Source: Propionibacteriaceae bacterium
Lineage (GTDB): Bacteria; Actinomycetota; Actinomycetes; Propionibacteriales; Propionibacteriaceae
DNA: 10,875 nucleotides
Direction of reading: 5' to 3'
Assembly (NCBI GenBank): GCA_030544185.1
Contig: JAUNRO010000049.1
Span: 2,309-13,183 of the forward strand
Below the pieces are notes generated by a model. The model did not search any database and was not told where the DNA came from. It worked only from the letters and a program-made list of their open reading frames with translations. The position numbers and the translations under genes were made by a program. Below are positions 1-6,028 of this stretch, piece after piece; within the stretch, counting starts at the first letter, position 1, and every line of letters begins with the position of its first letter.

Positions 1-11
1 AGTCCTGAACC

Positions 12-548
12 TTGGCCCCAGCAGGCCACGGAACGCCGAGCCCCAACGACGCTGATCCCGACCCCGACAGCGGTCGGCTGGGCTTCACGCGGCCGCGTAC
101 GCTCGGGATCGCCGCCGCGGCCGGAGCTCTGCTGGGCGCGCTCGTGACCTTTCTCGCGGAGCAGCGTGCGGGCTATCCGCCGGTGCTGCCCTGGACCGGT
201 CCGCTGGTGCTGGTGTTCGTCGCGGCCTTGCTGAGCGCGATGGCGTTCAGCACCTGGCGGCGCATCCAGGTGCGCAAGGAGCAGGTCGAGCCCCAGCGCG
301 GCATCACGCTGCTCGCGCTCGCCAAGGCCTCCGCCATCGGCGGCGCCGCGATCGCCGCCGGCTATCTCGTGTTCGCGCTGATGGGCGCAGGCAATCTGGT
401 GGCCGCCGGCCCGCAGCAGCGACTGATCCGTGGCCTCGTCGCCGCCGTGGCGGGAGCCGGAATCTGCGCCGCCGGATCATGGTTGGAGCGGGCGTGCCGG
501 GTGCCCGATCCGCCCGAGGATGAGGACGATGAGCCGCTTCCGGGTTAG
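12..548 (+). CDS. DUF3180 family membrane protein
   Basis: The protein is 178 aa with four hydrophobic segments, at about residues 31-49, 62-82, 103-125 and 137-157, so it is an integral membrane protein. The segment LALAKASA (101-108) and the end WLERACRVP (157-165) followed by an acidic tail are what I recognise as the DUF3180 pattern. This actinobacterial family has no known function and is often found just after folate genes such as folK. Before the first helix there is an unusual Asp/Pro-rich stretch of about 24 residues. The start is uncertain: TTG at 12 is the first possible start after an in-frame TGA at 6-8, which may be the stop of an upstream gene. No ribosome binding site is visible, and the next ATG (240) would remove most of helix 2. 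Family call is firm, start is weak. Confidence 0.82.
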   Translation: MAPAGHGTPSPNDADPDPDSGRLGFTRPRTLGIAAAAGALLGALVTFLAEQRAGYPPVLPWTGPLVLVFVAALLSAMAFSTWRRIQVRKEQVEPQRGITLLALAKASAIGGAAIAAGYLVFALMGAGNLVAAGPQQRLIRGLVAAVAGAGICAAGSWLERACRVPDPPEDEDDEPLPG

Positions 549-620
549 GAACCCCGAGCGTTAGGAAACTGTCAGATAACGGATGGGCGCGTCGCCTGCC
601 GCGCGCAGGTTGGCCTTCCT

Positions 621-626
621 TAGGAT
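621..626 (+). promoter_or_regulatory. TAGGAT element 7 nt before a GTG start
   Basis: TAGGAT fits the actinobacterial -10 pattern TANNNT and ends exactly 7 nt before the GTG at 634, which would put the transcription start on the start codon (a leaderless mRNA). The inner AGGA (622-625) could instead serve as a Shine-Dalgarno site with 8-nt spacing. No convincing -35 box is seen. Either reading supports GTG 634 as the start. Confidence 0.4.
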
Positions 627-633
627 CGCTTCT

Positions 634-1299
634 GTGAGTACACAGCATGCTGGTCGTCGCACCACTACTTCCCCTTTGCGCCGTGCCACCCATCTGACGT
701 TGGGTGCGGGTGCCGTCCTAGGCCTGGCTGCCGCATTCGGTCCCATCTGGATCGTCCGTGCCGGCATCGCCCTGGCCGTGATCGCGGGCGTCCTGGCCGT
801 CCGCTTCGCGTGGCTCGAGTTGCGTGCGAACCGCCTCGAACACGGCGACCAGGTTCTCGGCCAGGCGCTGGCTCACAATGAGCAGCTGACCACCGAGCGC
901 CAGCGCAACCTCGAGGTCGTTGAGGCGCTGCGCCAGGCCGGCGAGGGCGCCGACGAGCAGGTCGTCAAGCTCCAGATCCGCATCGGCCAGCTGCGCACCG
1001 AGCTGTCCTCGCTGCGAGGCGATCACGCGGCCCTCAAGGCGGATGTCATCGCCCGCGACCATCGGATCAAGCGCCTGACCGCTGACCTCGCCGCTCGCGA
1101 GAACGAGCTCCGCGAGGCCAAGGGGGTCGCCGAGGACGCGGAGGTCCTGTCGATGCCGCGCTATGCGAGCAAGGCTGACTGGGATGCGCTGCCCACCGCC
1201 GAGGACCTGTGGTCCGAGGGCAACCACCCGACCGTCGTCGATCTCCAGAAGCTCGCCTTCCCGAGCGAGGACCACGAGGAAATTCGCAAGCAGGCCTGA
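634..1299 (+). CDS. Membrane-anchored coiled-coil protein, function unknown
   Basis: I do not recognise a named family. From the GTG start the protein has 221 residues: a short basic N-terminus (1-20), two adjoining hydrophobic segments (about 21-36 and 38-60, probably a hairpin), then a long charged heptad-rich region (about 63-165) that should form a cytoplasmic coiled coil, and a C-terminal tail (about 170-221) with aromatic and acidic residues. An ATG at 583 in the same frame would add 17 residues, but GTG 634 is preferred because TAGGAT/AGGA is well placed before it. The gene follows the DUF3180 gene on the same strand and converges on the NuoD-like gene. The architecture resembles scaffold or cell-envelope organising proteins, but that is inference from shape only. 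Confidence 0.7.
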   Translation: MSTQHAGRRTTTSPLRRATHLTLGAGAVLGLAAAFGPIWIVRAGIALAVIAGVLAVRFAWLELRANRLEHGDQVLGQALAHNEQLTTERQRNLEVVEALRQAGEGADEQVVKLQIRIGQLRTELSSLRGDHAALKADVIARDHRIKRLTADLAARENELREAKGVAEDAEVLSMPRYASKADWDALPTAEDLWSEGNHPTVVDLQKLAFPSEDHEEIRKQA

Positions 1300-1323
1300 T
1301 CGCCCGCCGCGACCACAGCTGAC

Positions 1324-1357
1324 ACGGCGCCCCTGTCCCAGTGACAGTGGGCGCCGT
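1324..1357. terminator. Bidirectional hairpin between convergent genes
   Basis: ACGGCGCCC then CTGTC (1324-1337) pairs with GACAG then GGGCGCCGT (1343-1357), leaving a 6-nt loop (CCCAGT) and one bulged T at 1348: a 14-bp GC-rich stem. It lies 24 bp after the stop of the coiled-coil gene and 11 bp before the end of the convergent NuoD-like gene. The T-run is poor (TTGTGGTTGT on the right), as is common in actinobacterial terminators. Confidence 0.75.
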
Positions 1358-1368
1358 TGTGGTTGTCG

Positions 1369-2481
1369 CTACTTGTCCAGATCCCCGATCACATAGCCGA
1401 CCGAGGCCAGCACCGTCTCCACATCATCGGCACGGGTGCCCGGCAGGAGTGCCTCCAGCGCCGCCACGTGGTGGAAGGACGGGCTTCGCAGCTTCATCCG
1501 CCAAGGCGTTTTCTGCCCGCGGGAGACGACATGGAAACCCGTACGCCCCAGCGGGCCCTCCACGAACGAATAGCTCTCGGCTTCCGGCAGCTTCACGATC
1601 TTCGGCAGCCGCACCTGCACGGGCCCGTCCGGCAGCTGCGTGCAGCACTCCCGGACGAGGTCCGCCGAGGTCACGCATTCGGCCGCCAGCAGTGCGAACC
1701 GGCTGCGGACATCTCCGTCGCCGTGAGCCTGGTGGCGCAGTCCCAGCTCCGCGTACGCCCCGGAGGCCCCGACCCGCGCGTCCAGCTCGATGCCGGCGGA
1801 GCGGGCCAGTGGTCCGCTGAGCCCGAACGCATCGACCAGCTCGGCAGTCACGCAGGCCAGGCCTTCACCGGGCAGGGGCAACCCGGCCAGGTCGCCCGCC
1901 AACGCGCTCAGCTCGTCCATGAGCGCGACCTCGGCGTCGAGCCAGTCGCGCCCGGGATCGCCGGCGATTCCGCCGATGCGCACGACCATCGGATGCACCC
2001 GGTTGCCCGTCAACAACGTGGTCTGGTGTCGCAGTCGCTCCCGAGCTGCCCGGATGCGCCGCCTAGCATCGCGATCGCCGCTCGTGATCCAACCGAGATA
2101 TCCCAGATGGCTGAGAATCCGCGTATGTTCCGCCAGTAGCGTCCGGACCCACACCGCCCGCGGCGGTGGGGCGAGCCGCAGCAATTTCTCGAACGCTTCC
2201 GCCGCCGCGAGCTCGCCGAAGAACGGGGCCTGCCAGTCGTGGCGATCAGCCAAGTGGAGAATCTGGCGATAATCGCGGACCTCGAACAATTTCTCGACAC
2301 CCCGGTGCATTGCACCCGGCGAGATCCGAGCGGTTGTGATCACACCGTCGGCCACGCCCAGATTGAGTTCCAGAAGTCCGGCCCGGCTGGGATGGTCCGG
2401 TCCGAGGTCGAGAATGACAGTGGCATCGTCGGCTGGGAGTCCGCTCGCCAATGAACCCACCAGAATCCGTTGCGTCGTCAC
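1369..2481 (-). CDS. Orphan NuoD-like protein (complex I 49-kDa subunit paralogue)
   Basis: The 370-aa product follows the whole NuoD/NDUFS2 fold: GPDHPSRAG (27-35), MHRGVEK (58-64), DRHDW (79-83), PPRAVWVRTLLAEHTRILSHL (around 106-126), a TGNRVHP...RIGG stretch, and a C-terminus reading GRTGFHVVSRG and ending VGYVIGDLDK, where true NuoD has a GE(V/I)DR-type end. It aligns without a gap to Nqo4/NDUFS2 over the first 100 core residues. Residues that bind the quinone headgroup in real NuoD are replaced: the His of PSxHG is Ala34, the Tyr of (M/L)DY is Trp83, and the Asp of LLDLG falls on Gly135. Thus it is unlikely to reduce quinone in the usual way. No other nuo gene is nearby. Start GTG 2481 lies 7 bp after the methyltransferase stop; no clear ribosome binding site, so coupling or the CATAAT element at 2488-2493 may matter. 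Family sure, role unknown. Confidence 0.88.
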   Translation of the reverse strand: MTTQRILVGSLASGLPADDATVILDLGPDHPSRAGLLELNLGVADGVITTARISPGAMHRGVEKLFEVRDYRQILHLADRHDWQAPFFGELAAAEAFEKLLRLAPPPRAVWVRTLLAEHTRILSHLGYLGWITSGDRDARRRIRAARERLRHQTTLLTGNRVHPMVVRIGGIAGDPGRDWLDAEVALMDELSALAGDLAGLPLPGEGLACVTAELVDAFGLSGPLARSAGIELDARVGASGAYAELGLRHQAHGDGDVRSRFALLAAECVTSADLVRECCTQLPDGPVQVRLPKIVKLPEAESYSFVEGPLGRTGFHVVSRGQKTPWRMKLRSPSFHHVAALEALLPGTRADDVETVLASVGYVIGDLDK

Positions 2482-2487
2482 CCAGAC

Positions 2488-2493
2488 ATTATG
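2488..2493 (-). promoter_or_regulatory. Possible internal -10 (CATAAT) before the NuoD-like gene
   Basis: Read on the minus strand, CATAAT overlaps the methyltransferase stop codon and ends 6 nt before the GTG at 2481. It differs from TATAAT at one base. No matching -35 box is seen. It might allow separate, leaderless expression of the NuoD-like gene, but chance is quite possible. Confidence 0.2.
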
Positions 2494-3436
2494 GTCGCCC
2501 CGGCGCCGGGATCCGGTGAGCGACCAGCCAGAACTGCCCGAAGCGCCGAGGGTCGCGCAGCAGTTGCACCTGGCTGCGCATCGCCAATCCGGCCAGCCCC
2601 GCCCGCTGCGTCCGGTCCCAGAAGTCCGCGGGCAGATCGGCCAGCCGGTGACACCACAGCCGTTGCGCCCCCGTCTCCTCGACGGCTGCGGCCAGTGCGT
2701 CGACGGCCACGCCAGCCGTCACATTCGTCCCTGGCCCAGGCTCCACCCGCAGCCCGTCACGATAGGCAGCCAGGCCCCCGTCCACCGGCCGCTCAGCGCG
2801 GACGTGGCCATAGTCCACGCTCACCAGCAGGCTGCCCGGCGGCAGCCGTTGCGCCAGCCAGCGCCACGCCGCGTCCCGCGTACGCCCCACCACCGCCCGC
2901 CCGGGCTCACTCGCCGGCCACCAGCGGGCCAACCATTGCCTGTCGGCCGTGTCGAGGGCAGCGGTTGAACCGTCTGGCCCGACGGCGACCGGCGGCGCGG
3001 ACGGATCAACCGACGCCACCGGGGCCGGCAGATCGTCGAGCCACTCGATCGCATAGGCCAGCAGCGGCGGGCGCTCCGGGCCGAGCAGATCCGCAAAGCC
3101 CGTCCTGTCACCGTCCTCGGGGCCGACCGACCGCCAGCATTCGGCCGTCACATCCCAGGCCAGGCGCCGGTAATCCCAGGCCCGATCGCCCGCTGGTTCC
3201 CGGACATCCACACCGGTGCACCCTAACGCTGGTAATCGCGATTGGATTTCGTTCAGGAGCGCGCCATCGGCGCAGCCAACTTCCAACACGCCGGACAGTT
3301 CCAACTCCTCGAGCCAAGTCCGGATTATTCCGGTGAGCACAGATCCGCACAGTGTGCTAGGAGTTTCAAAATGCAGAGAGGGCTTGTTCGAGGCCCAGAA
3401 GTCCGGATCCCACCACCAGTTTTGGTTCCGTTTCAT
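2489..3436 (-). CDS. MidA/NDUFAF7-family SAM-dependent methyltransferase
   Basis: The 315-aa product carries the DUF185 (Methyltransf_28, MidA/NDUFAF7) pattern: an HFET segment near the N-terminus (22-25), the SAM-binding motif VLEVGCADG (50-58), a YAIEWLDDLP segment (128-137) at the place of the family's NE(L/F)LDALP, and DYGH (208-211) followed by a GGLAAYRDG..V.PGPG..VTAGVAVDAL stretch that matches the family's DYGH..GTL.gYR...PG..D.TAHV.f.aL. In mitochondria NDUFAF7 methylates an arginine of NDUFS2, and here the NuoD-like gene comes next with a 7-bp gap, so that protein is the obvious candidate substrate. ATG 3436 is chosen because AGGGAG stands 8 nt before it; a GTG at 3445 would sit directly against that site. 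The protein is rather shorter than usual for the family. The substrate is inference. Confidence 0.8.
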   Translation of the reverse strand: MKRNQNWWWDPDFWASNKPSLHFETPSTLCGSVLTGIIRTWLEELELSGVLEVGCADGALLNEIQSRLPALGCTGVDVREPAGDRAWDYRRLAWDVTAECWRSVGPEDGDRTGFADLLGPERPPLLAYAIEWLDDLPAPVASVDPSAPPVAVGPDGSTAALDTADRQWLARWWPASEPGRAVVGRTRDAAWRWLAQRLPPGSLLVSVDYGHVRAERPVDGGLAAYRDGLRVEPGPGTNVTAGVAVDALAAAVEETGAQRLWCHRLADLPADFWDRTQRAGLAGLAMRSQVQLLRDPRRFGQFWLVAHRIPAPGRP

Positions 3437-3467
3437 GAAGGACACTCCCTATTGTCACCGTCTCCAC

Positions 3468-3496
3468 TTGCGGGGGATATATTCGGCACCTACGAT
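3468..3496 (+). promoter_or_regulatory. Likely lsr2 promoter (TTGCGG-17-TACGAT)
   Basis: TTGCGG (3468-3473) and TACGAT (3491-3496) are separated by exactly 17 nt, a good fit to an actinobacterial housekeeping promoter. Transcription would start near 3503, giving a leader of about 40 nt before lsr2. Confidence 0.5.
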
Positions 3497-3523
3497 TTTA
3501 ATAGGTAATTCCCCGCCGAATAT
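3479..3523. repeat. Perfect 9-bp inverted repeat around the lsr2 -10 box
   Basis: ATATTCGGC (3479-3487) is repeated as its reverse complement GCCGAATAT (3515-3523), with 27 nt between. The space contains the probable -10 box and start of lsr2 and the most AT-rich stretch of the window. It looks like a two-site operator in a divergent promoter. Confidence 0.5.
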
Positions 3524-3530
3524 TGACATG

Positions 3531-3538
3531 AAAGGTGG
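3531..3538 (+). promoter_or_regulatory. Ribosome binding site of lsr2
   Basis: AAAGGTGG lies 4 nt before ATG 3543 and fixes the lsr2 start against longer in-frame extensions. Confidence 0.75.
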
Positions 3539-3542
3539 CTCC

Positions 3543-3863
3543 ATGGCCCAGCGAGTTCAGGTGATCCTCGAGGACGACCTCGACGGCACCACCGCTGACG
3601 AGACCGTCCGTTTCGGGCTGGACGGTGTCGACTATGAGATTGATCTGTCGAGCGACAACGCGCAACGGATGCGTGACGGGCTGAACGAATGGGTGGGCCA
3701 TGCCCGCCGCGTTCCCCGTGGCCGGGGTGGCGCCGTCGCCAACCGCAAGGCCGGTTCTCCCACTGAGATCCGGGCGTGGGCCAAGGCCAATGGCCTTGAG
3801 GTGAACAGCCGGGGTCGGGTGCCGACGCACGTGCGTGAGGCGTTCGAGGCGGCCAACCGCTGA
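3543..3863 (+). CDS. lsr2: Lsr2 nucleoid-associated protein
   Basis: Lsr2 is the H-NS-like protein of actinobacteria: it binds AT-rich DNA in the minor groove, bridges it and silences genes. This copy is 106 aa, close to the usual 110. It has the N-terminal oligomerisation domain (1-57, starting MAQRVQVILEDDLDG), a basic Gly/Arg linker with a PRGRGG stretch (58-63), and the C-terminal DNA-binding domain (about 72-106) with IRAWAKANG and the AT-hook-like RGR at 90-92. A ribosome binding site stands just before ATG 3543. The promoter region upstream is AT-rich in an otherwise GC-rich window, so self-regulation is likely but not shown. The next gene follows after 5 bp and should be co-transcribed. 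The MidA-like/NuoD-like unit is divergent from it. Confidence 0.97.
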   Translation: MAQRVQVILEDDLDGTTADETVRFGLDGVDYEIDLSSDNAQRMRDGLNEWVGHARRVPRGRGGAVANRKAGSPTEIRAWAKANGLEVNSRGRVPTHVREAFEAANR

Positions 3864-3868
3864 CGCTG

Positions 3869-4774
3869 GTGGACGTCGACCTCGGCGAGCTCTATGCCGG
3901 CCCGTGGCAGGATTTTGTCGCTCGTCGGGGGCACCTGGTGGCAGCAGCGCGGGCGGCGGGGGACCGCGCAGCTGCCCAACAACTTCAACAACTCAAGAAG
4001 CCGACACGCGGTGCCTGGCTGGTCAACCTGATCGCACACCATGAGCGTGACCGGCTGGCCGAGGTTCTTGAGCTCGGAGAATCGCTGGCGCGCGCCCATC
4101 GGGATGCCGATCCCGCTGAGCTGCGTCGCCTGTCCGCGCTGCGCACCGCGGTGGTGGATTCCTTGGCCGGCCGCGCCAGTGCGCTGGGTGCCGAGCGCGG
4201 CTATGCCGCCCCGGACAGCGTGCGCCAGGAGGTCGCGGAGACCATCCAGGCCGCGCTGGCCGACCCGCAGCTCGCCGATCGGGTGCTGACCGGCCAACTG
4301 GCCACGACCGTCCGCGCTGCCGCGTTCGGGCCGGCCGATCTGTTCGCGCCCGCGGCGCCGATGGCACAGGTCATTCCGCTGCGCCGGGAAGCTGCTGCAG
4401 AGCCCGAGCCTGCGGGGGCGGATCCTGCGGAGGTACGCCGGGCGAGCCGGGACCTGGGTCGTGCCGAGGCGCGTTGGGACGAGGCCCGGGAGCGGCTGCA
4501 ACGCGCTGATGCCGCCCTGGCCGAAGCGGTCGCCGCCCAGACGGAGCAGGCGGAGCTGGCCGCCGAGCTGGACACTCGGCTGGCTGAGGTGCAGCGGCAG
4601 TTGGCCCGGCTCGAGGCCGAGGCCGCCGGCGCCCGGGACCGGCTCACCGAACTCGTCCGCGGGGTCGACGACCGGCAGGCTGCACGCGATCGCGCCACGC
4701 GCGAGACCACCGAGGCGGCCGAGCTGATCACTCAGCTGCAGGAACAGCTCCGCGAGCTGGGGATCGAGCCGTGA
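3869..4774 (+). CDS. Actinobacterial coiled-coil protein of unknown function
   Basis: The 301-aa product belongs, as far as I recognise it, to a widespread actinobacterial family with no assigned function. It begins with a helical N-domain (ELYAGPWQDFVARR at 7-20) and the signature LKKPTRGAWLVN (42-53), where relatives read something like L(R/K)KPxxxAWAVN. Residues about 60-150 are helical, 155-185 form an Ala/Pro/Glu-rich linker, and 187-297 form a long coiled coil rich in Ala, Glu and Arg. There is no signal peptide or membrane segment, so it is probably cytoplasmic. GTG 3869 starts 5 bp after the lsr2 stop, which suggests one transcript and dependence on lsr2 translation, since no clear ribosome binding site is seen. 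A link with the nucleoid is only a guess from the neighbour. Confidence 0.78.
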   Translation: MDVDLGELYAGPWQDFVARRGHLVAAARAAGDRAAAQQLQQLKKPTRGAWLVNLIAHHERDRLAEVLELGESLARAHRDADPAELRRLSALRTAVVDSLAGRASALGAERGYAAPDSVRQEVAETIQAALADPQLADRVLTGQLATTVRAAAFGPADLFAPAAPMAQVIPLRREAAAEPEPAGADPAEVRRASRDLGRAEARWDEARERLQRADAALAEAVAAQTEQAELAAELDTRLAEVQRQLARLEAEAAGARDRLTELVRGVDDRQAARDRATRETTEAAELITQLQEQLRELGIEP

Positions 4775-4781
4775 CGGCTCG
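4765..4781. terminator. Hairpin with the stop codon in its loop, between convergent genes
   Basis: CGAGCCG (4765-4771) pairs with CGGCTCG (4775-4781); the 3-nt loop is the TGA stop of the coiled-coil gene. It fills the 8-bp gap to the lepB stop at 4783. No T-run follows, so terminator function is tentative. Confidence 0.4.
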
Positions 4782-4782
4782 C

Positions 4783-5532
4783 TCAGCAGTCCGATCGGGT
4801 GATGATCTCTGCCACCGCCGGTGGCTCGCCGTCCGGCGGCGGCACCCCGTCGAACACCGGCGGCGTCCGCAATTGTTGCCACCGCTCGAATGGCGCGACG
4901 ATCATGCCCACTGCTCCGACAACGTGGTCGATGGGGACGAAAGCGGCCGAGCCGGCCGGTCCAGTGGCGCTCGGCTCGGACATGTGGCACCGGGAGTCCG
5001 CCGACGCGTTGCGGTGATCACCCAGCACGAACAGCGAATCCCGGGGCACGACGACCTCGAACTCGTGCTCGGACGGCGCCACGACTCCGTTGTGGTCGGC
5101 GAACAGATAACCCGACTCGTCCAAGGCCTTGTCGTTGACCGACAGCTTGCCCTCGGCATCGCAGCATTTCACCCGATCGCCGGGGAGCCCGATCACCCGT
5201 TTCGTCAGGAAGTTGTCGCTGGAGTTCGGCAACACACCGAGAAACTCCAGACCGATGGTGGCCGGGTTGCTGCGCGGGAGCGGGGGATTGGTGACCCACT
5301 GCCCCGGGTCGCGGAACACGATGACATCGCCGCGCTTGAAATCGGTGACCTTTTGGGCAACCACCTTGTCGCTGACCTGCAGCGTGTTCTCCATCGATCC
5401 CGAAGGAATCGTGAATGGCTCGAACACGAAGGCCCGGAGCAGCGCCGAGATGACCAGCGCGCCCACGATCACGATCAGGACTTCCTTGGCGGCTCCCAGG
5501 AAGCGGCGCCCCGGCGCGGGCTGGTCGGTCAC
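4783..5532 (-). CDS. lepB: Signal peptidase I
   Basis: This membrane-bound serine protease removes signal peptides from exported proteins on the outer face of the cytoplasmic membrane. The 249-aa product has one N-terminal membrane helix (about 17-37), then the catalytic box PSGSM (43-47) with the nucleophile Ser46, the general base Lys111 in KRVIGLPGD (111-119), and the box GDHRNASADSR (171-181). All family boxes are present in order. A Cys-Cys pair follows the KRVIGLPGD box (123-124) and a further Cys follows the last box (182). The GTG start at 5532 overlaps the TGA of the upstream small membrane protein by 4 nt (GTGA), so translation is probably coupled. The C-terminal tail of about 25 residues is Pro-rich and ends in Cys. 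Confidence 0.96.
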   Translation of the reverse strand: MTDQPAPGRRFLGAAKEVLIVIVGALVISALLRAFVFEPFTIPSGSMENTLQVSDKVVAQKVTDFKRGDVIVFRDPGQWVTNPPLPRSNPATIGLEFLGVLPNSSDNFLTKRVIGLPGDRVKCCDAEGKLSVNDKALDESGYLFADHNGVVAPSEHEFEVVVPRDSLFVLGDHRNASADSRCHMSEPSATGPAGSAAFVPIDHVVGAVGMIVAPFERWQQLRTPPVFDGVPPPDGEPPAVAEIITRSDC

Positions 5533-5939
5533 ACGCGCGCGAAGGGCTTGCGGAAGGCCAGCGTGGTCATGGCGATCGCGCTGATGAGGATGGCGATGCC
5601 GAGCACCATGTGCACGATGGTGAGCGCCTGTGAGCTGATCATCTCGCCCAGCCCATATTGCACCAGGATCAGCACCGTGGTGCCGAGGATGTGGAACGCC
5701 AGGCCGCGGTTCCCGCCGCGCTTTGTGAACATGAAGGCAGCGACGGTGGCGGCGATGCCGGCGACCAGGGTCACCAGGCCCAGGATGTTGTGCACGGACA
5801 CGAGCCCCGCGTTGCTGGCGGTGAACAGATAGCCACCGATCAGGAACTGGGCGAGGGCCGCAATGGTTGTCAGCAGTGCGGTCAGGCGAACCGCCGAGAG
5901 GACTCCGGATTTCTGGGCTCTGTCAGTCGAAGCAGTCAC
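5529..5939 (-). CDS. Small four-helix membrane protein with internal repeat (possible heme binder)
   Basis: The 136-aa product has four hydrophobic helices, about 18-40, 46-71, 79-99 and 105-127. Helices 1-2 and 3-4 resemble each other: helices 1 and 3 carry a Gln (Gln31, Gln94) before a Gly-rich end, and helices 2 and 4 begin with SVHNILG (His50) and IVHMVLG (His110). His residues at equal depth on helices 2 and 4, 60 residues apart, recall one half of heme A synthase CtaA, and also the DUF6220 type of small protein; neither is proven. His83 begins helix 3. GTG 5939 is preferred over ATG 5948 because TAGGAT lies 7 nt before it. Its stop overlaps the lepB start by 4 nt, so the two are one operon. 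Function unknown. Confidence 0.72.
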   Translation of the reverse strand: MTASTDRAQKSGVLSAVRLTALLTTIAALAQFLIGGYLFTASNAGLVSVHNILGLVTLVAGIAATVAAFMFTKRGGNRGLAFHILGTTVLILVQYGLGEMISSQALTIVHMVLGIAILISAIAMTTLAFRKPFARV

Positions 5940-5946
5940 GGGCCGC

Positions 5947-5952
5947 ATCCTA
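5947..5952 (-). promoter_or_regulatory. TAGGAT element 7 nt before a GTG start
   Basis: On the minus strand TAGGAT is followed by 7 nt (GCGGCCC) and GTG 5939. This is the same geometry as at 621-636. It can be read as a -10 box of a leaderless transcript or as an AGGA ribosome binding site. No good -35 box is seen. Confidence 0.4.
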
Positions 5953-6028
5953 CCCGCCGGAAACAAAGGCCTCAGCACGCCGGACCGGCCGCACGAAAAA
6001 TGTCGGGCACGCGTGAGAGATTGCGAGA

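Noticed and set aside
545..625. Three copies of TTAGGA (545-550, 561-566, 620-625) as a regulatory repeat
   Set aside because: Six bases only, unevenly spaced, and one overlaps a stop codon. Chance is a sufficient explanation.
583..633. ATG 583 as the start of the membrane-anchored coiled-coil protein
   Set aside because: No ribosome binding site precedes it, while GTG 634 has TAGGAT/AGGA at good spacing. It remains possible.
3523..3528. Perfect TTGACA as a -35 box for lsr2
   Set aside because: It lies only 14 nt before the ATG and no -10 box follows at 17 nt. It coincides with the end of the inverted repeat instead.
4771..5832. A 353-codon open frame on the plus strand across lepB and the small membrane protein
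   Set aside because: It is the shadow of lepB, whose catalytic boxes are all intact on the other strand. The translation has no recognisable domain.
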